Source of the DNA: Fidelibacterota bacterium
GTDB lineage: Bacteria; Fidelibacterota; UBA2242
Direction: 5' to 3'
Length of the DNA stretch: 56,149 bases
NCBI GenBank assembly: GCA_018002295.1
Contig: JAGNGI010000006.1
Span: forward strand, 1-56,149
Position 1 is the stretch's first letter. Every line of letters starts with the position of its first letter. A program made the position numbers and the translations under genes. Below, one piece after another: positions 39,497 through 48,148 of this stretch. The notes beneath the pieces were generated by a model. The model saw only the letters and a program-made list of their open reading frames with translations. It did not search any database and had not been told where the DNA came from.

Positions 39497-40714
39497 ATGG
39501 AAAAGAAAAAAGATCTTGAAATTGTCGCCGCTGGGCATACTTGCCTTGATTTGATCCCAGCCTTTACAATTGAGGGAGAAGTTGAAAAGATGACAGATGT
39601 CCTTGTCCCCGGCAAAATGATCAATATGGGTGAATGTGTGATTGCCGGTGGCGGGCCGGTTACTAATGCCGGGGTATCAATCCGGCGTCTGGGAGTGAAA
39701 ACCGAACTAATTGGAAAAGTTGGAAATGACGATTTCGGCCGTCTTGTTTTAGATTGGTACGAGAAAAATGAAGGTCATTTTAAAGGTATTAAAATGGTTG
39801 ATGGCGAATCAACTTCCTATACCATCGCAATCTGCATTCCCGGCATTGACCGTTTTTATTTGCATCATTGCGGGGCTAATGATACCTTTGGTTATGACGA
39901 TATGGATTTTAATTTGGTGGGACGTGCCAAATTAATGCTTTTCGGCTATCCACCGTGGATGCGTAAAATATACGAAAACACCGGCGCTGAGCTAACTAAA
40001 ATCCTTAAAAAAACCAAAGAGTTGGGAACTACAACGGCTCTCGACCTTTCTCTGCCAGATGTTGACAGTTATGCCGGACAGGTTGACTGGAAAGCTATTT
40101 TAACTGATTGGGTACCGTTATCGGATATTATGGTGCCGAGTGCGGAGGAATTGTTCTATTTTCTATATAAAGATAAATTCTTGGAAAAAAGGGACAAACT
40201 TAGACATAAGGAAACCGTTCTCGACCAAATGACCGTTAAGGAAATTTCTACGATGGGCAGGGACCTGATAAGAATGGGAGCGGCGATCGCAATGATAAAG
40301 TGCGGTAGTCGCGGCCTTTATATTTACACTGCCGGCCAAGAACGCTTGAAGAAGATGGGCGCGGCGGGATGTGCCGACCTTGAGAATTGGGCTAATCGCG
40401 AACTCTGGTTTCCGGTTTATCAGGAAGAAAAGTTCGTTGGTGCGCTGGGCTCCGGTGATTCGGCTATCGCCGGATTTCTCTCAGCCTTTGTCTGGGGGCA
40501 TAGCATCGAATCTTGTTTGCGCTATGCTAATGCCGCCGGTAGTATGAATGTTACGGTGCCTGACGGTTTAAGCTGGAATAAGGGGTTTGATGATTTGACC
40601 AGACGCATCAAAGCCGGATGGAAAACCAAAGAGATGAAAATAAACGAACCGGGCTGGAAAAAAGAACGCGAGTTCTGGGTTGGTCCGGATAATCGTGGTA
40701 AATGGGAATCATAA
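39497..40714 (+). CDS. PfkB-family carbohydrate kinase
   Basis: A 405-residue ribokinase-like protein: 'IVAAGHTCLDLIP' at the N-terminus, 'GGGPVTNAGVSIRRLGVKTELIGKVGNDDFG' (PfkB signature 1) and the C-terminal 'GALGSGDSAIAGFLSAFVWG', where Asp of 'GSGDS' is the catalytic base. It is longer than ribokinase (about 310) because of inserts near 215-245 and 285-305. Lying between two glycosidase genes, it probably phosphorylates a sugar released by them; the sugar is unknown. Ribosome site AGGA at 39482-39485. Confidence 0.85.
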   Translation: MEKKKDLEIVAAGHTCLDLIPAFTIEGEVEKMTDVLVPGKMINMGECVIAGGGPVTNAGVSIRRLGVKTELIGKVGNDDFGRLVLDWYEKNEGHFKGIKMVDGESTSYTIAICIPGIDRFYLHHCGANDTFGYDDMDFNLVGRAKLMLFGYPPWMRKIYENTGAELTKILKKTKELGTTTALDLSLPDVDSYAGQVDWKAILTDWVPLSDIMVPSAEELFYFLYKDKFLEKRDKLRHKETVLDQMTVKEISTMGRDLIRMGAAIAMIKCGSRGLYIYTAGQERLKKMGAAGCADLENWANRELWFPVYQEEKFVGALGSGDSAIAGFLSAFVWGHSIESCLRYANAAGSMNVTVPDGLSWNKGFDDLTRRIKAGWKTKEMKINEPGWKKEREFWVGPDNRGKWES

Positions 40715-40731
40715 AATAATAGGAGAATAAA

Positions 40732-42549
40732 ATGTCGAAAGAGAGAGATGTATTTATTCAGAAAAAAATAGCCGGAATGACTTTAATGGAAAAAATCGGG
40801 CAGTTGCTGACTTTCACGCGCAGAGGAACGCTTCTGACCCCGAGTGGAATCGAGCAGATTACTCGTTTGCATTGCGGCGGTCTGTGTCTCGAACCGTATG
40901 CAGTCGAGACTTGCAAAAACCTGTATTGGGGCAATTCCCAGATAGATAAGAACTTCAAACCACCAAAAGATTATTTTACCATCGCTAATAATTATTTTGA
41001 TGGAAAAACCTTCGGTATCAGCATTACGCCGGAAGAATATACCAAAGACTTAAACCGCTTGCAGAAAATTGCTATGAGCCGGCCTTCGGGTATTCCTCTC
41101 CATATGACCATTGATTTCGAAGGTGATTTTAAAAATGATTATATGTCCGGCGGTATTCGTCAGTTTCCCGGTCCGATGGGAATGGCGGCTATCGGTGATG
41201 AGAAATTGACTTATGAAATCGGAAAAACCATTGCCAGAATGTTAACAGCAATTGGCGTAACCCAGATGTACTCGCCGGTCTGTGATGTCAATACAAATCC
41301 AAGAAATCCAGAGATTGGCGTGCGCTCTTTTAGTGATGATCCTGAAGTTTGCGCCAGACATGCCGTCGCGTTAATAAAAGGATTGCAAGATTATGGTATT
41401 GCGGCAACCGCCAAACATTTTCCTGGCCGAGGTGATTCAGGTTCGGATGCTCATGATGTGCTGGAAGTGCTAAATCTCGACAAGAAAAGAATGCACGAAG
41501 TTGAGTTAGTGCCTTTCAAAGCGGCTATTGATGCCGGAGTCAAGGCGATAATGACCGGCCATTCCGTCTACCCGGCTTTTGACGACAAATATCCTACGAC
41601 CTTGTCAGAAAAAATCCTGACTGGTCTCCTGCGGGAAGAGCTGGGATTCGAAGGCGTGATTGTATCCGATGCTATCGGTATGGCGGCAATTTTAAAGCAA
41701 TGGCCTTTACCACAAGCCTGCGCAATGGCGATCAAAGCCGGCTGTGATACTATTCTCTTAAAAGCCGATGATGAGTCTCGCTCACAATGTTTCTTCGGGA
41801 TTAAGATGGCCGTCGAGCGAGGCGAACTGAGTGAAGAGAGAATTGATCAGTCAGTCGCGCGTCTCCTGAAAATGAAATATGATCAAGGATTGTTTGAATC
41901 CGCCGGAGAAAAAGACCCTGAGATAACTCGGGAAATTACCACCGCTAAAGAAGTAATTGATTTCTCTTGGGATGTGGCTAAAAAAGCCTTAATCGTAATG
42001 CGCGATGAGCAACACCTTTTGCCATTGGACCCCCAGCAGAGAATTTTAGTCATTGAGCAACGCATTCCGTATGAGTTTCTTGGCAAAGACCCTTATTGCC
42101 ATACGCATATGTTTTGCGAAGCAATGGTCAACCACAGTCAGAATTTGATTTTGGCGGATACAGCCTTTTCGGCTTATGAAGATGAGATTAAGGAGTGCCT
42201 CGAATTAGCCAAACAGGCTGACCTAGTCGTTATGACTAATTACTATGCCCGCATTGTAAAATCTGGTAATAATCGGCTTTTAGTCAAGAAATTGAAGGAA
42301 GCCGGACATAAAGTCATTGTCGTTACTAATAATCCTTACATCGAAGGTACTACAGTGGATGCCGATGCCGTCGTCTGCAATTTCAGCGGAACGCCAGATT
42401 CGATTCGAGTTTCGACTTACCTGCTGTACGGCAAAGTCATACCCTGTCCGACTACTAAATTGCCCATAAAGCCTGATGTCGGGGAGAAAACCCCAGTTAA
42501 GGATCTCAAGGCACCTAAAAAACATCCGCTGAATCTTTCTTATTGTTAG
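40732..42549 (+). CDS. GH3 family beta-glycosidase (NagZ-like architecture)
   Basis: A 605-residue GH3 enzyme. The N-terminal barrel contains 'AATAKHFPGRGDSGSDAHD' (His229 region, resembling the His/Asp acid-base loop of NagZ-type GH3) and the nucleophile Asp313 in 'GVIVSDAIGM'. A second alpha/beta domain follows (about 420-590, 'QQRILVIEQRIPYEF', 'DLVVMTNYYARI'). There is no signal peptide. NagZ-type enzymes act on beta-GlcNAc and some are phosphorylases, but the neighbours suggest beta-xyloside or beta-glucoside substrates. AGGAG at 40720-40724 precedes the ATG. Confidence 0.87.
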   Translation: MSKERDVFIQKKIAGMTLMEKIGQLLTFTRRGTLLTPSGIEQITRLHCGGLCLEPYAVETCKNLYWGNSQIDKNFKPPKDYFTIANNYFDGKTFGISITPEEYTKDLNRLQKIAMSRPSGIPLHMTIDFEGDFKNDYMSGGIRQFPGPMGMAAIGDEKLTYEIGKTIARMLTAIGVTQMYSPVCDVNTNPRNPEIGVRSFSDDPEVCARHAVALIKGLQDYGIAATAKHFPGRGDSGSDAHDVLEVLNLDKKRMHEVELVPFKAAIDAGVKAIMTGHSVYPAFDDKYPTTLSEKILTGLLREELGFEGVIVSDAIGMAAILKQWPLPQACAMAIKAGCDTILLKADDESRSQCFFGIKMAVERGELSEERIDQSVARLLKMKYDQGLFESAGEKDPEITREITTAKEVIDFSWDVAKKALIVMRDEQHLLPLDPQQRILVIEQRIPYEFLGKDPYCHTHMFCEAMVNHSQNLILADTAFSAYEDEIKECLELAKQADLVVMTNYYARIVKSGNNRLLVKKLKEAGHKVIVVTNNPYIEGTTVDADAVVCNFSGTPDSIRVSTYLLYGKVIPCPTTKLPIKPDVGEKTPVKDLKAPKKHPLNLSYC

Positions 42550-42688
42550 ATGAAGAGATCTGCAAGGGGATGGACTCTATGAAGTATGGCAAATTATTGG
42601 AATTTTTTATATGGTATTGAATAAGAAATTACTAATGCCACAGACAGGTAATTATTGTATCTTTTAATTATAAATCGGGAAGAATAGC

Positions 42689-45241
42689 ATGGAAAAAATT
42701 AAGATTAGCGACGTCTTCACTATTTCCGGAAGACAAATATCTAAGATTTACAAAGATAACAAAATGACAGTACACTTTCAGGGAATGTCCAAGACTCTGC
42801 AATTTCCGCAGACCATTGCTTTGGAAGGTGCTCCGACTTGTTCAATAGGTATTTCTCCGGAGGGTTTATATAACCGCCTTAATGATGCTGGGCGATTAAT
42901 TTTGCTAAATCAAAATGCCATCCAATTTGGTTCAGCCCCGTTTATTAAAATCACGGCTGACCCAAATGCTGAAGACGAACGCGACGAATATTTCATGCTA
43001 ACTACCAGAGATCCTAATATCGTAGAAGGCCCCGATGATGTACCGGCATTAAAAAATTACTATCATCCGCCAGTTCCCGAAGCAAAAGTAACCATTTCAC
43101 TGGCTACTCCCTTGGCAGAGATTATTTATGATTTGGCGAAAATAAGTGTAACTCGCCTTATTACCTCGCCTTTATTTTCCGGAAATGACCAGACCCTTAT
43201 TCCTATTAGCGTAGAAGAATTTGTGGTCGAGAATACTTCCGATAAAACTCAAGAAGTGACCCTAGTAATACCGCGTCCCTCACTGGTAAATCTTCAGGAA
43301 AAAGAACTAAAGCCAACCGATCAAGATACGGTATATATTTGCTCGGCTTCAGTCAAAGGGCAGGTGCATGAAGCCTTTAATTCAGCCGGAATCAAAGGTG
43401 TCGTCATGGGCAATCAAGAGTGCCAGGAAAAAATGGCGATCGCTGTTCCTGAAATAGAGGGTGTTGATATTGATACTCACCCGCATTTCTGCCTTAATCA
43501 TTTGAAACAGGATCTGTTGCTTAACGACGATGGCAGTTTTTATGAAAAACGTAATGTAATTCCGCATCAGGATTATGGCGCGGCGATTAGTTTACATTTT
43601 ACTCTGGGACCTAAAGCCAGTCTAAAAATTCCCTTTGCAATTGCTCTGGATTTTCCCCAACAGCGTTTTATCGATGGGGTAGAATTTGAGCGGAAGTATG
43701 TCAAATTGTTCAAGAATCAAGCCAGTCGGACAATAGAGATGATAAAAGTTGCTCTGGAAAACTACCCTGAGTGGCTGAATCGAACATTGACCATCCAAAA
43801 CCGGATTTACGAGCTAATTCGAAAAAATCCAGCCTATCGAGATGACGAAGAAGGTGCTTTGCGATTAGCCCGCCTGATTTTTAATGAATTTAGTTGCCCG
43901 ATATCGAACGCCTGTGTTTGGGTTAAAGATAATGAAGGCAAAGAGAGAGCCCGATTCCTCGAATGCTTTGATTATGCTTATATCAATCCTTCGGACGTAG
44001 ACTGGTATTCGATGGTGTTGCTATTTCTCTTTCCTAAGATTGAGGAAGAAATTTGTCAAGGCTTCATCAACTCAATCCTGGCGGAAGATCCGACCCCGCG
44101 ATTTTACCATTTGCACGCTTCTTTTGTTGAAGCACGTCAGCATTTTGAAAAATACCCAGAAGAGTACGAAGACATTTCACTAACTCAGATTTGGGACGCC
44201 ACCAAAGTAAAAGGTAGTGTAGCGCACGATCTGGGTGCTTTGCCGAAAGGGCACGCGCTCCGCAATGTTAGCGATTACACCTGGTATAATAATAATTACT
44301 GGATAGATCTTTTCCCTAAACTGGCAACGCGCGTCCTGCGCAATGTCAAATTCACCGGCAATACTGCTTTTGTAAAGGAGAATTGGGAAACTCTTAAATT
44401 CGGTTTTGATCATTTGCAAGAGCTTGATTTCGATGGAGACGGTATCCCGGAAGGGTATCCCGGCGAAGTCAAAAATACTTTTGATAATTTGACGTTATTT
44501 GGTGTAGATGCCTACGATGCGACCATTTTTATGGCAGGTTGTTATGCAATGATCAAAATGGCTGAGATTGTAAAAGATACCGCGGCAAAAAAGCAGTATG
44601 AAGAGATTTTTGATAAAGTTTCTAAAGAATTTGAAAAATTATGGAGAGACACGAAAAACAGCCAAGGCAAAAGACTTCAATACTATGTCACCTGTTTTGA
44701 TCCCAAGACGGGAGAAACCAATACTGATGTCTGGATGAATCAATTGGATGCCATCTGGGCATTGATTGCTATGGGGGAAGAGTCTTTTATACCCGAAGAG
44801 CGCATTAAGCAAATTCTTAAAACAGTCTACGATAATAATCGTGCCTATATGGGCTGGGCAATGTGTCGAACAGAAGACGGCGGAAAAGTTGAATCGGAAC
44901 AGGGACAGGATGTCTATACTACTTCCAATTATGTATTTGCACAACTGCTAGATTATTATGGTATGACGGAGGAAGGTAAGGAAGTATATAAGGCGATGGA
45001 CAAGGTGATCTTTGGACATGGAAATACCCTAATATCACCTGATAATTTGCGCGCAGAGCTGGAGCAAGAAGCAGGCGAATCAGCACCTGGTCCGCATTAT
45101 ATCGTTGCCGCTTATCCGCGTCCTGGGGCAATTCTGACTCAAATAGTGCTCCAGTACATTAAAGAGACGCAGAAGCAAACGAAAAATATGCTTGTGGATT
45201 CTGATGAATTAAAGAGTTTTGCGATTTCCTTAATGAAATAA
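42689..45241 (+). CDS. GH116-like glycoside hydrolase
   Basis: An 850-residue, probably cytosolic protein without signal peptide. The N-terminal half is beta-rich; the C-terminal half is an (alpha/alpha)6-type barrel. The latter contains 'VAHDLGALPKGH', 'WYNNNYWIDLFPKLATRVLR', 'HLQELDFDGDGIPEG', 'NTFDNLTLFGVDAYDATIFMAG' and 'WMNQLDAIWALIAMG', in the same order as GH116 beta-glucosidases/xylosidases ('HDLG', 'FDrDGDGlpe', 'tyDtw...G.saY'). I did not pin the catalytic pair with certainty. In context it would cleave beta-linked glucose or xylose from imported oligosaccharides. GH52 is a less likely alternative. AGAA-type weak ribosome site. Confidence 0.65.
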   Translation: MEKIKISDVFTISGRQISKIYKDNKMTVHFQGMSKTLQFPQTIALEGAPTCSIGISPEGLYNRLNDAGRLILLNQNAIQFGSAPFIKITADPNAEDERDEYFMLTTRDPNIVEGPDDVPALKNYYHPPVPEAKVTISLATPLAEIIYDLAKISVTRLITSPLFSGNDQTLIPISVEEFVVENTSDKTQEVTLVIPRPSLVNLQEKELKPTDQDTVYICSASVKGQVHEAFNSAGIKGVVMGNQECQEKMAIAVPEIEGVDIDTHPHFCLNHLKQDLLLNDDGSFYEKRNVIPHQDYGAAISLHFTLGPKASLKIPFAIALDFPQQRFIDGVEFERKYVKLFKNQASRTIEMIKVALENYPEWLNRTLTIQNRIYELIRKNPAYRDDEEGALRLARLIFNEFSCPISNACVWVKDNEGKERARFLECFDYAYINPSDVDWYSMVLLFLFPKIEEEICQGFINSILAEDPTPRFYHLHASFVEARQHFEKYPEEYEDISLTQIWDATKVKGSVAHDLGALPKGHALRNVSDYTWYNNNYWIDLFPKLATRVLRNVKFTGNTAFVKENWETLKFGFDHLQELDFDGDGIPEGYPGEVKNTFDNLTLFGVDAYDATIFMAGCYAMIKMAEIVKDTAAKKQYEEIFDKVSKEFEKLWRDTKNSQGKRLQYYVTCFDPKTGETNTDVWMNQLDAIWALIAMGEESFIPEERIKQILKTVYDNNRAYMGWAMCRTEDGGKVESEQGQDVYTTSNYVFAQLLDYYGMTEEGKEVYKAMDKVIFGHGNTLISPDNLRAELEQEAGESAPGPHYIVAAYPRPGAILTQIVLQYIKETQKQTKNMLVDSDELKSFAISLMK

Positions 45242-45304
45242 AAGCTTTGATTAAAGCGGAAAAATCACGAACGTTATTAAAATTCTAAAAACAGAGGGTG
45301 CATT

Positions 45305-46708
45305 ATGAAAGAAAAAACCGGAGTGCTTTCACTGAAAGAAAAAATCGGCTACAGTTTAGGTGATACGGCTTCAAATCTTTTTTTCCAGACTTTTATCTTC
45401 TTTTTACTTTACTTTTATACTGATGTATTTGGTATTCCCGCCTCATCCGTCGCGACAATCTTTTTAATTGGTCGAATTTGGGATGCGGTCAATGATCCAC
45501 TAATGGGGGCGATTGCTGATCGAACTAATACCAAAATGGGTAAATTCCGACCGTATTTGCTTTATACCGCCTTGCCCTTTGGTATTTTTGGCTTCATAAT
45601 GTTCATTACCCCGGATTTAAGCGTTCAGGGGAAAGTGATTTACGCTTTTATTACCTATAATTTGATGATGATGACCTATACAGTGATCAATGTACCTTAT
45701 TCGGCTTTAATGGGTGTAATATCACCCCATTCAGAGGAACGGACCGTGGTCTCGACTTTCCGTTTTGTTGCCGCCTTTGTAGGCCAGTTCATCGTCCAGT
45801 TTGCCGTCCTAAGATTAGTGTCTGTTTTTGGAAAAGGAAATGAACAAATCGGTTGGCAATGGACTATGGCGGTGATGGCTGGCTTGTCGGTTGTTCTCTG
45901 GTTAGTGACCTTCGCCACGACCAAAGAGCGTGTCAAACCGGTCAAGGGGCAAAAGAACCCGTTGAAGCAGGATTTGGCTGATCTTTCGAAAAATGTGCCA
46001 TGGCTTCTGATTGGCTCAGCGACTATTTTTCAACTACTGTTCAACGTGATTCGCGGCGGCAGTATTATGTATTATTTCAAGTACTTCGTCCAGGATCAGC
46101 AGTTATTTTTATTTGGTAAACCACATAGCTACTCCTACCAGACTTTGACCTCAACTTTTATGCTTACTGGTACCTTAATCACAATTGTTGGGTCCTTATT
46201 GACCAGTTTTTTCAGTAAAAGGATTGGAAAATCGAGAAGTTATTGGGGCTTTCTTGGAATTTCGGCTATCTGCTCAGCTCTTTTCTTTTTCCTTAAGCCG
46301 CAGGATGTGGTCTGGATGTTTTTATTGCAAATAATTGCTTCATTTTGTATGGGTCCGGTTTCAGTTCTACAATGGGCGATTTATACCGATACGGCAGATT
46401 ATTCGGAATGGAGAACGGGGCGTCGCGCTACGGCGCTCATTATGGCGGTTTCACTATTTGCTCTGAAACTTGGCATAGCCCTCGGTGGCTCCATTTTAGC
46501 CTGGATTCTGGATATTTACGGGTTTGAAGCTAATGTGGCTCAAACTGCCCGAAGCCTAACCGGAATTCGGATGGTAATGAGCATTTATCCGGCTATCGCG
46601 GGAATGATCGGAGTCATCCTGATGACTTTTTATCCACTCAATAATACGAAGATGCTGCAAATTGAGAAAGATTTAAGTGCCAGACGGCAAGAGACAGCCA
46701 CCGAGTAA
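45305..46708 (+). CDS. GPH-family glycoside:cation symporter
   Basis: A 467-residue transporter with about 12 hydrophobic segments. The opening 'KEKIGYSLGDTASNLFFQTF' and 'GRIWDAVNDPLMGAIADRT' are hallmarks of the melibiose/xyloside (MelB, XynP) group, and 'KMGKFRPYLLY' is the cytosolic loop 2-3 motif. 'AIYTDTADYSEWRTGRRATAL' lies in the second half. It imports oligosaccharides with H+ or Na+ and supplies the preceding cytosolic glycosidases. AGAGGG at 45293-45298 precedes the ATG. It closes the cluster. Confidence 0.92.
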   Translation: MKEKTGVLSLKEKIGYSLGDTASNLFFQTFIFFLLYFYTDVFGIPASSVATIFLIGRIWDAVNDPLMGAIADRTNTKMGKFRPYLLYTALPFGIFGFIMFITPDLSVQGKVIYAFITYNLMMMTYTVINVPYSALMGVISPHSEERTVVSTFRFVAAFVGQFIVQFAVLRLVSVFGKGNEQIGWQWTMAVMAGLSVVLWLVTFATTKERVKPVKGQKNPLKQDLADLSKNVPWLLIGSATIFQLLFNVIRGGSIMYYFKYFVQDQQLFLFGKPHSYSYQTLTSTFMLTGTLITIVGSLLTSFFSKRIGKSRSYWGFLGISAICSALFFFLKPQDVVWMFLLQIIASFCMGPVSVLQWAIYTDTADYSEWRTGRRATALIMAVSLFALKLGIALGGSILAWILDIYGFEANVAQTARSLTGIRMVMSIYPAIAGMIGVILMTFYPLNNTKMLQIEKDLSARRQETATE

Positions 46709-46948
46709 TAAATTAGTATTCATTTCCGTAAGCGCCTAATTAAGTAGGATTTTATTCAGAGTAATTAAGACTGATTTTACTTGGTTTTAAACAGGGCAAA
46801 ATAACTTTTATTCCATAATTTTTTTCTTTCCGAAGATTAATTGGGTTTCTCTATTAACGGGGAAAATTCAATGGGCATTCTCGGAAGTCTTAAAAATTCA
46901 AGCAAAAATCCTTAAATTCGACTGTTTGAAGTTATGATTGGAGTTACG

Positions 46949-47995
46949 ATGAAGAAAATTGGTTTGATTATGAGCCTGTTAATCGGGTTTAGCTTATGCG
47001 GTCGTCAAGCCGGAATTCACTTTGAAAAGATGGATTTTGATACCGCCCGGCAGAAGGCTCAGAACGAACAAAAATTACTTTTGACTTATTTCTATACGGA
47101 TTGGTGAGGCGCCTGCAGGCAGTTGAACCAGTTGGTTTACACGAATAAAGAAGTCGGCGAATATATCAATGCCCATTACGTCAGTATTAAAATAAACGGC
47201 GATAGTTTGGAAGGCAAGCAACTACGCGAGAAATACAAATACCCAGGCTATCCCACGACCATTATTATGACCTCGGATGGAGAGGAAATCGATCGGATTG
47301 TCGGCTTTAACGGCCAGAAAGATGAATATTTCCAATTGCTGAAGGATTACACCGAAGGACGGGGAACTCTGGGCGATTATCTGAAGAAATTAGACGAAGA
47401 ACCAGATAATTTCGAATTGAATTATGCGGTCCTGAATAAATATTACGATCGCAACGATACTCCGATGATTCGGAAGTATGCGCAGATTGTTCTGGAACTT
47501 GACCCAGAAAACACCAAAGGTAAAAAGACGGAAATGCTTTATCACCTTGCTTTTTCCGAATATAAAACTTCCGGTGAAATTAACCCTCTGATGGACTTTA
47601 TTAATAGCTGTAATGATGAACAATGGCTGGAAATGGCTTATAACGAGGTCGTCCGCTATTATCAGAAAAAGTCAGATCAATCTCAAGTTTTAGCAACTTA
47701 TGAATCCGCAATACAGCGCCTTCCGCAATCAACTTCGGTGATGAATTCTTATGCCTGGTATATTTTCCAGAATAAAATTGCCGAACGATATTCTCGTGGC
47801 ATCCAGATTGCCCGGCAGGCAGTAGAGCTGGAGCCATCTGCCGATCACATCTGGGACACACTTGGCCAATTGTTATTTGCGGCTGGGCAGGTTGATGAAG
47901 CTATCCAGGCTATGCAAAAAGCCAGCGAACTCAATCCGCAGGAAAAGTCATATCAGGAACTATTGATAAAGTACAAAAAGGCGCTGAATAGTTGA
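46949..47995 (+). CDS. Probable selenoprotein: thioredoxin-like (Sec-x-x-Cys) domain with TPR tail
   Basis: The reading frame from ATG 46949 (GGAG at 46940-46943) to TGA 47993 is interrupted only by TGA 47105-47107, codon 53. Residues 1-17 form a signal/lipobox-like segment ('LIGFSLCG'). The thioredoxin-like domain (about 25-155) reads 'LLLTYFYTDW', then the TGA, then 'GACRQLNQLVY', with the cis-Pro segment 'GYPTTIIM'. Relatives have WCxxC here, so TGA replaces exactly the first redox Cys, giving W-U-G-A-C. TPR-like helices follow (about 160-348). A hairpin 17-32 nt after the TGA fits a bacterial SECIS. A gene caller reports only the downstream part from TTG 47123. A nonsense mutation is the main alternative, but coding quality is intact on both sides. 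Confidence 0.75.
47105..47107 (+). other. In-frame TGA, predicted selenocysteine codon
   Basis: TGA replaces the first cysteine of the thioredoxin CxxC motif (W52-TGA53-G54-A55-C56). Reassignment of TGA to Trp or Gly is unlikely: TGG encodes the preceding conserved Trp, TGA terminates many genes in this window, and prfB is present with a TGA-dependent frameshift. Cys codons are used normally elsewhere. Confidence 0.72.
47124..47139 (+). promoter_or_regulatory. Candidate bacterial SECIS hairpin
   Basis: TGAACC (47124-47129) pairs with GGTTTA (47134-47139) over 6 bp with one G-U, closing an AGTT loop. The loop begins 22 nt after the TGA and has G as its second base. Both fit the general bacterial SECIS description (short stem, small apical loop with an early G, roughly 16-37 nt after UGA). 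A GC-rich palindrome (47111-47120) lies between the TGA and the hairpin and could compete or stack below it. Confidence 0.55.
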
Positions 47996-48148
47996 TTGGT
48001 CTATATTTTGGATTTTGACAATTATTGAAGACAACAAAATACTTTGCGCATTATAATTTAAAAAATAAGTCTGTTTTAGAAATTTTGTCGCCGATTCTTT
48101 TGGGTAATTTTAGTTTATCAGCAACGTTAACTGAGTTTTAAAAAGTCT

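Noticed and set aside
42587-42600. TGGCAAATTATTGG upstream of the GH116-like gene as a sigma-54 promoter
   Set aside because: The -24 to -12 spacing is one base too short, which sigma-54 does not tolerate well, and the final C is missing.
47105-47107. TGA reassigned to Trp or Gly (alternative genetic code)
   Set aside because: TGA ends numerous genes here, TGG is the normal Trp codon, and prfB is present with a TGA-dependent frameshift.
47123-47995. 290-residue protein starting at TTG as the complete gene
   Set aside because: This would begin in the middle of the thioredoxin fold just after the active site and leave an upstream coding frame with signal peptide and ribosome site unexplained.
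47997-48012. TGG...TTTGG as a sigma-54 promoter for the CDP-glycerol transferase cluster
   Set aside because: Spacing fits but the remaining positions do not match the consensus, and it overlaps the end of the selenoprotein gene region far from the next start.
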